Source: Lentzea nigeriaca
Lineage (GTDB): Bacteria > Actinomycetota > Actinomycetes > Mycobacteriales > Pseudonocardiaceae
Assembly (NCBI RefSeq): GCF_016907955.1
Contig: NZ_JAFBCX010000012.1
Coordinates: 124,001 to 188,000 of the forward strand
DNA length: 64,000 bases
Reading direction: 5' to 3'
Part shown: positions 58,697 through 64,000 of the stretch, piece after piece
Position numbering within the stretch: position 1 is the first letter of the stretch
Layout of the letters: every line of letters starts with the position of its first letter
Made by a program: the position numbers and the translations under genes
The notes under the pieces: generated by a model
The model's database searches: none
What the model was told of the DNA's origin: nothing
What the model saw: only the letters and a program-made list of their open reading frames with translations

Positions 58697-60859
58697 GTGG
58701 CATTCGCAACCGAGCTTCCGCCAGAGGAGAGCACCGTCAAGGCGCACTCCGAGCACCGCCCCGTCGGCGAGATCGTCCGCACCGACGGGCAGTTCCGCGT
58801 GGTCAGCGAGTACGAGCCGGCCGGCGACCAGCCCGCGGCCATCGACGAGCTGGAACGCCGCGTGCGCGCGGGCGAGCGCGACGTGGTGCTGCTCGGTGCC
58901 ACCGGTACGGGCAAGTCGGCGACCACGGCCTGGCTGGTCGAGCGGCTGCAGCGCCCCACGCTGGTCATGGCGCCGAACAAGACCCTGGCCGCCCAGCTGG
59001 CGAACGAGCTGAAGGAGCTCTTCCCGCACAACGCGGTGGAGTACTTCGTCAGCTACTACGACTACTACCAGCCTGAGGCGTACATCCCGCAGACGGACAC
59101 GTACATCGAGAAGGACTCCTCGATCAACGAGGACGTCGAGCGCCTGCGCCACTCGGCCACGATGTCGCTGCTCACCCGGCGCGACGTCATCGTGGTCGCC
59201 TCGGTGTCGTGCATCTACGGCCTCGGCACGCCCCAGTCGTACCTCGACCGCTCCATCCCGCTCGAGGTGGGCGTGGAGGTCGACCGCGACGCGTTCCTGC
59301 GCCTGCTGGTCGACGTCCAGTACACCCGCAACGACATGTCGTTCACCCGCGGCTCGTTCCGGGTGCGCGGCGACACGGTCGAGATCATCCCGTCCTACGA
59401 GGAGCTCGCGGTCCGCGTCGAGTTCTTCGGCGACGAGATCGACAAGCTCTACTACCTCCACCCGCTGACGGGCGACGTCGTCCGCGAGGTCAACGACCTG
59501 CGGATCTTCCCGGCCACCCACTACGTCGCGGGCCCCGAGCGGATGGAACGCGCCATCCGCGACATCGAGGCCGAGCTGGAGACGACGCTCGCCCAGATGG
59601 AGCGGCAGGGCAAGCTGCTCGAGGCGCAGCGCCTGCGCATGCGCACGTCCTACGACATCGAGATGATGCGCCAGGTCGGCTTCTGCAACGGCATCGAGAA
59701 CTACTCGCGCCACATCGACGGCCGCGGCCCCGGCACGGCGCCGGCGACGCTGCTCGACTACTTCCCGGACGACTTCCTGCTCGTCATCGACGAGTCGCAC
59801 GTGACGGTGCCGCAGATCGGCGGCATGTACGAGGGCGACGCGTCCCGCAAGCGCAACCTCGTCGAGCACGGCTTCCGCCTGCCGTCCGCGCTGGACAACC
59901 GCCCGCTGCGGTGGGAGGAGTTCGCGGACCGGATCGGCCAGGTCGTGTACCTGTCGGCGACGCCGGGCCCCTACGAGCTCGGGCAGTCCGGCGGCGAGTT
60001 CGTCGAGCAGGTGATCCGGCCGACCGGTCTGGTCGACCCCGAGGTCGTCGTGAAGCCGACCGAGGGCCAGATCGACGACCTGGTGCACTCGATCCGCGAG
60101 CGCGCGGAGCGCGACGAGCGGGTGCTCGTCACCACGCTGACCAAGAAGATGGCCGAGGACCTCACCGACTACCTGCTGGAGCTGGGCATCCGGGTCCGGT
60201 ACCTGCACTCCGAGGTCGACACGTTGCGGCGCGTGGAGTTGCTGCGGCAGCTGCGGCTCGGCGAGTACGACGTGCTGATCGGCATCAACCTGCTGCGGGA
60301 GGGTCTCGACCTCCCCGAGGTGTCGCTGGTGGCGATTCTCGACGCGGACAAGGAAGGGTTCCTGCGGTCGGGGACGTCGCTGGTGCAGACGATCGGCCGT
60401 GCGGCTCGTAACGTGTCCGGTGAGGTCCACATGTACGCGGACAAGATCACCGACTCGATGCAGCACGCGATCGACGAGACGAATCGGCGGCGGGCCAAGC
60501 AGATCGCGTACAACACCGAGCGGGGGATCGATCCGCAGCCGCTGCGGAAGAAGATCACCGACATTCTGGAAGCCGTGTACTCCGAGGTCGAGGACGAGGT
60601 TCCGGTTGGTGGGTCTGGGCGGAACCAGTCTCGGGGGAAGCGGGCTACCGGGGAGAGTGGGCGGTCTTCCGGGGTTGTCGCTTCTCATGAGCGGGCTGGG
60701 ATGGCCCGGTCGGAGCTGGCTGATCTGGTGCAGTCGTTGACTGATCAGATGATGAACGCGGCCCGGGATCTGCAGTTCGAGTTGGCGGCTCGGTTGCGGG
60801 ACGAGATTCAGGATCTGAAGAAGGAGTTGCGAGGGATGGACGCAGCTGGGGTCAAGTGA
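58697..60859 (+). CDS. uvrB: excinuclease ABC subunit UvrB
   Basis: 720-residue UvrB that verifies the lesion after UvrA loading and recruits UvrC. Walker A GATGTGKS is at residues 67-74. The damage-probing beta-hairpin is in YVSYYDYYQPEAY-type sequence (~115-130, here FVSYYDYYQPEAYIPQTDTYI). Later helicase motifs include VIDESHVT, VYLSATPG and QTIGRAARN. The C-terminal UVR domain (~675-712) is LADLVQSLTDQMMNAARDLQFE. GTG 58697 fits the promoter. A less conserved Gly/Ser/Arg-rich linker precedes the UVR domain. Confidence 0.97.
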   Translation: MAFATELPPEESTVKAHSEHRPVGEIVRTDGQFRVVSEYEPAGDQPAAIDELERRVRAGERDVVLLGATGTGKSATTAWLVERLQRPTLVMAPNKTLAAQLANELKELFPHNAVEYFVSYYDYYQPEAYIPQTDTYIEKDSSINEDVERLRHSATMSLLTRRDVIVVASVSCIYGLGTPQSYLDRSIPLEVGVEVDRDAFLRLLVDVQYTRNDMSFTRGSFRVRGDTVEIIPSYEELAVRVEFFGDEIDKLYYLHPLTGDVVREVNDLRIFPATHYVAGPERMERAIRDIEAELETTLAQMERQGKLLEAQRLRMRTSYDIEMMRQVGFCNGIENYSRHIDGRGPGTAPATLLDYFPDDFLLVIDESHVTVPQIGGMYEGDASRKRNLVEHGFRLPSALDNRPLRWEEFADRIGQVVYLSATPGPYELGQSGGEFVEQVIRPTGLVDPEVVVKPTEGQIDDLVHSIRERAERDERVLVTTLTKKMAEDLTDYLLELGIRVRYLHSEVDTLRRVELLRQLRLGEYDVLIGINLLREGLDLPEVSLVAILDADKEGFLRSGTSLVQTIGRAARNVSGEVHMYADKITDSMQHAIDETNRRRAKQIAYNTERGIDPQPLRKKITDILEAVYSEVEDEVPVGGSGRNQSRGKRATGESGRSSGVVASHERAGMARSELADLVQSLTDQMMNAARDLQFELAARLRDEIQDLKKELRGMDAAGVK

Positions 60860-61340
60860 CTTTTTGGATCGCGCGGGATCCGTGGGTCGTCCGTCGGTCG
60901 CGTCGCCGGGTTCCTGTTGGGAGTCCGTAGGTGGTTGCGTGCCGTAGTTATGTGCCGGTTGGTTTCCGGGGCTCCGCCCCGGACCCCGCCAATCTGATCA
61001 AAGACCCACCAGAGCCGTGCGCGGGTTGATGGCACGCCTGGTGCTTTGGGCGGCTTGCGGTTGCGTGGGTGGTTGCGTTCCGGGCGGGACCCACCCCACC
61101 AGGCCCGGTATTGGTTGAATCGCTCGCCTTCGGCCTCGCCGCTCGGCCTCGCCTTCGCGAGATGTCTGTGTGTGGGGCGTGCAAGCATGACGGTCCACTG
61201 TGGACTCTTCGTCGCGCCGCCTGCCCTGTTGCTCAAAGTGAGAGTGGTGGATGCGACGGGTAACTCCGCTGAGCTGAGGCGAACTGTCACGACTGCATAA
61301 ATCGCTCTCTGGGGTGAGATGTTGTCTGACAGCTTTCGTC
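60860..61340. other. gene-free region with repeats, 481 bases
   Basis: No frame here has the neighbours' codon bias. It contains the hairpin CCGGGGC-TCC-GCCCCGG (60966-60982), GGTGGTTGCG twice (near 60930 and 61067), and a run of CTCGCC/GGCCTCG repeats around 61125-61160. The 3' part must hold the promoter of the MarR gene; GCATAAATC near 61295 is a possible -10. The GC content of the repeat-rich part is like that of intergenic stem-loop elements in other actinomycetes. Confidence 0.6.
60966..60982. terminator. hairpin downstream of uvrB
   Basis: CCGGGGC, loop TCC, GCCCCGG: a perfect 7-base stem about 107 bases after the uvrB stop, with no T-run. GGGGCTCCGCCCC stem-loops are frequent between actinomycete genes; it may end uvrB transcription or be an extragenic repeat. 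Confidence 0.5.
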
Positions 61341-61799
61341 ATGGCGCCGGACCGCAATGATCTCACGGTGGACGTGGATTCCCACCTCGCCGCGGTGGAG
61401 CAGGCGCTGATCGCGATGCGGCGCAGTCAGTCACGCCGGGCACTTGCCGAGTTGGCCGTACCGGCCTTCGACGTGCTGGATGTCGTTGAGATGGCTGAGC
61501 GGAGCGGTACGCAGGCAACGGTTTCCAGTGTGGCGTCGGCGTTGCACGTTGATCAGCCTCGGGCCAGCAAGCTTGTCACCAGTGCGGTCGATGCCGGGCT
61601 GGTGTCGCGGGTTGCGGACAGGGCGGACGGGCGGCGGGTGTTGCTGGTGCGGACGCCGCGGGGGCGGGCTACTTCGGCCGAGTTGCATCGGGCTCGGCAG
61701 TCGGCTTGTGCTGCGGCTATGGCGGACTGGAGTGATGAGGAGCGGGTGGTGTTCGCGGAGTTGCTCACGCGTTTCGTGTCGGCGTTCGGCGCGCGATAA
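61341..61799 (+). CDS. MarR-family transcriptional regulator
   Basis: 152-residue winged-helix regulator. The recognition region is VSSVASALHVDQPRASKLVTSAVDAGLVSRV (about residues 67-97), and the wing is ADRADGRRVLLVRTPRG, the MarR signature. ATG 61341 is chosen over an upstream start at 61314. The ligand and target are not evident; the adjoining MmcQ gene seven bases downstream is probably co-transcribed. Confidence 0.85.
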   Translation: MAPDRNDLTVDVDSHLAAVEQALIAMRRSQSRRALAELAVPAFDVLDVVEMAERSGTQATVSSVASALHVDQPRASKLVTSAVDAGLVSRVADRADGRRVLLVRTPRGRATSAELHRARQSACAAAMADWSDEERVVFAELLTRFVSAFGAR

Positions 61800-61806
61800 T
61801 CCTGTT

Positions 61807-62154
61807 GTGACACTGGACGAGCTGATCGCCTACTGCGCCGGGAAGCCTGGCGCGGAGGAGACGTATCCGTGGGGCGACGCCGAGCTGGTGTGCAAGGTGG
61901 GAGGCAAGGCGTTCGCCTTCGTCGGCCTTGATTCGCACACCGTTGGGCTCAAGTGCGGGGCCGATGCCGAGGCTGCCGCGCCGTGGCGGGAACGGTTTCC
62001 CGACGACATCACCGTCAGCGGGTATGTGGGGCGGTACGGGTGGAACACCATCGCGCTCAAGGGATCGGTGCCCGACGACGACCTGCTGGAGCTGGTCGAC
62101 GGCTCGTACGAGGCCGTCGTCGCGCGGTTGCCGAAGCGGAAGAGGCCTGTCTAG
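61807..62154 (+). CDS. MmcQ/YjbR-family protein
   Basis: 115-residue MmcQ/YjbR fold. The N-terminal LIAYCAGKPGAEETYPWGDAELVCKVGGKAFAF (two segments) and the C-terminal YGWNTIALKGSVPDDDLLELVDGSYEAVVARLPK are the family's two halves. The fold resembles a DNA-binding domain, but function is unproven. GTG 61807 is used. Its end overlaps the convergent VOC gene by four bases. Confidence 0.88.
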   Translation: MTLDELIAYCAGKPGAEETYPWGDAELVCKVGGKAFAFVGLDSHTVGLKCGADAEAAAPWRERFPDDITVSGYVGRYGWNTIALKGSVPDDDLLELVDGSYEAVVARLPKRKRPV

Positions 62155-62531
62155 CGGTCTTCTGGCTGCAGGATGCCGAAGATGTTGCCTTCGGTGTCCT
62201 TGTAGTAGGCGAGGAGGCCCACGCCTGGCATCTTGTCCTTGGGCAGGGCCACTGTGCCGCCGTTGAGGTCGATGGCGGCGATCGTGGCGTCGATGTCGTC
62301 GACGCCGATCGTCATCACGTAGCCGTGGACGGGTGCGTCGGGGGCCGGGTCGGGACCCTGGCGTGGCAGCAGGCCGCCGTTGACGCCTGGCTGCTCTTCG
62401 TCGCCGGTGGTGATCACCCAGTAGGGGACGTCGCCCCATTGTTCGAACTTCCATCCGAAGATGGACGAGTAGAAGCGCCGCGCGCGATCGGGATCTGCGG
62501 CGTGGATCTCGAAGTGCACAGGACGTGGCAT
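62151..62531 (-). CDS. VOC-family (glyoxalase-like) protein
   Basis: 126-residue two-module betaalphabetabetabeta protein. The start PVHFEIHAADPDRARRFYSSIFGWKFEQW is typical of the CFP30B/antibiotic-protection-like VOC subgroup, and the end has YKDTEGNIFGILQPE, the usual metal-ligand Glu region. Members bind a metal or small ligands; the substrate is unknown. ATG 62531 fits the family start. It is divergent from the second VOC gene, with the starts 55 bases apart. Confidence 0.85.
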   Translation of the reverse strand: MPRPVHFEIHAADPDRARRFYSSIFGWKFEQWGDVPYWVITTGDEEQPGVNGGLLPRQGPDPAPDAPVHGYVMTIGVDDIDATIAAIDLNGGTVALPKDKMPGVGLLAYYKDTEGNIFGILQPEDR

Positions 62532-62586
62532 GAGCCGGACGCTACTCCGGACAGTGGTTGTCCGCATTGGGTCTTACGGTTCGTTC

Positions 62587-62979
62587 ATGGCAACGGACTT
62601 CCAGATCACGTTCGACGCGCACAACCCGCCGAAGCTCGCCGACTTCTGGGCGCAGGCACTCGGTTACGTGGAGCAGCCTCCGCCGCCCGGCTTCGCGACG
62701 TGGGAGGAGTGGGCGACCAAGAACAACATTCCGTTCGAGTCGGCGGACGACTACGCGGCGCTCATCGACCCGGACGGCAAGAGGCCGCGGCTGTTCTTCC
62801 AGCGCGTGCCAGAGGCCAAGACGGCCAAGAACCGCGTGCACCTCGACATCCGCACGGGGCTCGACTCAGTGGACCGCCTGGTCGCCTTGGGTGCGACGCG
62901 GGTGCGTGAGCACAACGACAAGGCGGGCCACTGGGTCGTCATGCTCGACCCGGAGGGCAACGAGTTCTGCGTCAGCTAG
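62587..62979 (+). CDS. VOC-family protein, glyoxalase-6-like
   Basis: 130-residue VOC protein of a different subgroup from its divergent neighbour. FQITFDAHNPPKLADFWAQALGY opens the first module, and NRVHLDIRTGLDSVDRLVALGA with VMLDPEGNEFCV closes the second (Glyoxalase_6 pattern). No substrate can be named. ATG 62587 follows a weak site. The 3' end overlaps the convergent ABC permease gene by eight bases. Confidence 0.85.
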   Translation: MATDFQITFDAHNPPKLADFWAQALGYVEQPPPPGFATWEEWATKNNIPFESADDYAALIDPDGKRPRLFFQRVPEAKTAKNRVHLDIRTGLDSVDRLVALGATRVREHNDKAGHWVVMLDPEGNEFCVS

Positions 62980-63898
62980 TGACGTCCTTCGTCTTGAAGC
63001 GGCGTGCCGCGAGCAACGTGAAGATGCCGCCGTAGACGAGTGCGGAGAACGTTCCGCGCGTCATCTCCGACCAGTCCACATCGGTCGAGAGCAGGTCGGC
63101 CCATGCCATCGCGTAGTGGGTCGGCAGGTAGTTGCGGAGATCCTCGAGCGGTTGGATCTGGTCGAGGATCTGCGACAGGATCGACACGAGCACCGTGCCG
63201 CCGACCGCGCCGAGCGGTGCGTCGGTGGACACGGACAGGAACAGCGCGAGGCCCGCGACCCAGAACAGGTTGATCGCGATGTAGCAGACCGCGAGTGCGA
63301 CGCCGAGCACGCCGTCGGCGAACGGCGCCGCCTCGCCGGTCGGGCTCACGACCTCGCCCGCGCCGTACCAGAGCACGCCGACCCCCAGCGCCACCGCGGG
63401 AAGCAATGCGAGGGCGAAGAAGCTGAGGATGCCTGACGCGATCGCCTTCTGGCGCAACAGGCGGTGGCGCGGGATCGGTGCGGCGAGCAGGTACTTGAGG
63501 CTCGACCACGACGCCTCGGACGCGATCGTGTCGCCGAAGAACAGCGCCACGATCATCGGCAGCAGGAAGCTGCCGCTGACGAACAGCGTCAGCACCACGA
63601 AGTTGATGCCGCTGGCCGTCGCGAGGTCGACGAAGCCGCCGGAGCGGCGGTTCGGGCTCGCCTGACCGATCTCGAAGCTCAGCGCGAGGATGAACGGCAG
63701 CAGCACCAGGAAGCCCAGCACGAGCTGGGTCCTGCGGCGGCGGATCTGCCGTTGGAGCTCCACGCGGATGCGCAGCGTTTTACGCGCCTTGTAGCCGATG
63801 GAGGAACCGTCGGGGGCGACCTTCGTGTGCTGGTGGGTCGCCGCGTCGGTGAGCTCGGTGATCGCGCCGGGATCGGTGTGGACGTCGTGCTCGTTCAC
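62972..63898 (-). CDS. ABC-2-type transporter permease
   Basis: 308-residue membrane protein with about six helices, of the ABC-2/NatB-like permease type. The cytoplasmic N-terminus (~55 residues) leads into LVLGFLVLLPFILALSFEIG, and SGSFLLPMIVALFFGDTIASEASWSSLKYLLAAPIPRHRLL (two segments) is the characteristic coupling region before helix 3. The GTG start (63898) overlaps the stop of the upstream gene by four bases and has GGAGG in front. It should pair with an ATPase encoded just outside the window. Confidence 0.85.
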   Translation of the reverse strand: MNEHDVHTDPGAITELTDAATHQHTKVAPDGSSIGYKARKTLRIRVELQRQIRRRRTQLVLGFLVLLPFILALSFEIGQASPNRRSGGFVDLATASGINFVVLTLFVSGSFLLPMIVALFFGDTIASEASWSSLKYLLAAPIPRHRLLRQKAIASGILSFFALALLPAVALGVGVLWYGAGEVVSPTGEAAPFADGVLGVALAVCYIAINLFWVAGLALFLSVSTDAPLGAVGGTVLVSILSQILDQIQPLEDLRNYLPTHYAMAWADLLSTDVDWSEMTRGTFSALVYGGIFTLLAARRFKTKDVTS

Positions 63899-64000
63899 CG
63901 GTCCACCTCCTGCCGGGTTGGCGCCTTCGTGCGGTTCGGGTTCGCGGTGAGGGCGGATTTGGCCGTGCGCGAAACGCTGTCGTGAACGGTCCGTTCGCGA
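63895..64000 (-). CDS. C-terminal end of the gene upstream of the ABC permease, probably its ATPase
   Basis: A frame open from the window edge ends with TGA at 63895-63897, inside the permease start codon (GTGA overlap). The 34 visible residues are polar and basic (ending RTKAPTRQEVDR) with no motif. ABC-2 permease genes are usually preceded by their ATPase gene with this kind of overlap, so an ATPase C-terminus is the best guess. The identity is inferred from position only. Confidence 0.45.
   Translation of the reverse strand, partial: RERTVHDSVSRTAKSALTANPNRTKAPTRQEVDR

Noticed and set aside
1..64000. Long antisense open frames over polA, rpsA, uvrB and the transporter genes
   Set aside because: They are the expected shadows of high-GC3 coding sequence and contain low-complexity Arg/Gly/Ala or Val/Leu/His-rich translations.
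1..64000. CRISPR array, prophage, insertion sequences, tRNA or rRNA genes
   Set aside because: No regular direct repeats with spacers, no integrase, transposase or phage structural motifs, and no cloverleaf or rRNA sequence were found by eye.

Overview
The window is chromosomal DNA of a high-GC actinomycete, most likely from the order Pseudonocardiales (Lentzea/Saccharothrix/Amycolatopsis-like). This rests on the very high third-position GC, frequent GTG starts, the many one- and two-component actinobacterial families, and a housekeeping gene order that matches M. tuberculosis Rv1626-Rv1633: pdtaR, polA, rpsA, coaE, a DUF402 gene and uvrB. The species assignment is an inference. I see no phage, insertion sequence, CRISPR array, rRNA or tRNA gene.

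Layout. 1-4730: an amino-acid catabolic operon on the minus strand (aldehyde dehydrogenase, FAD oxidoreductase, Glu/Leu-type dehydrogenase, the last cut by the window edge), divergent from a LysR regulator. 4738-11803: mixed small genes, a GT39-like membrane transferase, a ThDP enzyme, and two non-coding stretches. 11846-19782: pdtaR and the five-gene branched-chain amino acid ABC operon, with a structured leader. 19836-24226: an exported lipase, a hotdog thioesterase and polA.

24357-52784 is an accessory block lying between polA and rpsA, which are neighbours in M. tuberculosis. It holds a GT1 glycosyltransferase, an Hsp70-like membrane ATPase, a Tat-exported PLP enzyme under a TetR regulator, Lrp and BTAD/NB-ARC/TPR regulators, an HxlR/GNAT pair, two NlpC/P60-like proteins, a sugar ABC operon with two Gfo/Idh/MocA dehydrogenases and no ATPase gene, cspA, and a TetR-controlled YhgE-type ABC operon.

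52965-60859 returns to the conserved order: rpsA, a lipoprotein gene, coaE-grpB fusion, two DUF402 genes in tandem, a Cys-rich DUF5685 gene, and uvrB. 60860-64000 holds a non-coding stretch, a MarR/MmcQ pair, two VOC proteins and an ABC export permease.

The strongest signals outside genes are regulatory. PolA and uvrB both carry a TGTCAGAC-N8-TAnnnT promoter immediately before a GTG start. It resembles the PafBC (RecA-independent DNA-damage) promoter and implies leaderless mRNAs. Several operators are long perfect inverted repeats: 28354-28394, 33662-33693, 34160-34204 and 50960-50973. The liv leader holds two six-base-loop hairpins and a 14-codon upstream ORF.
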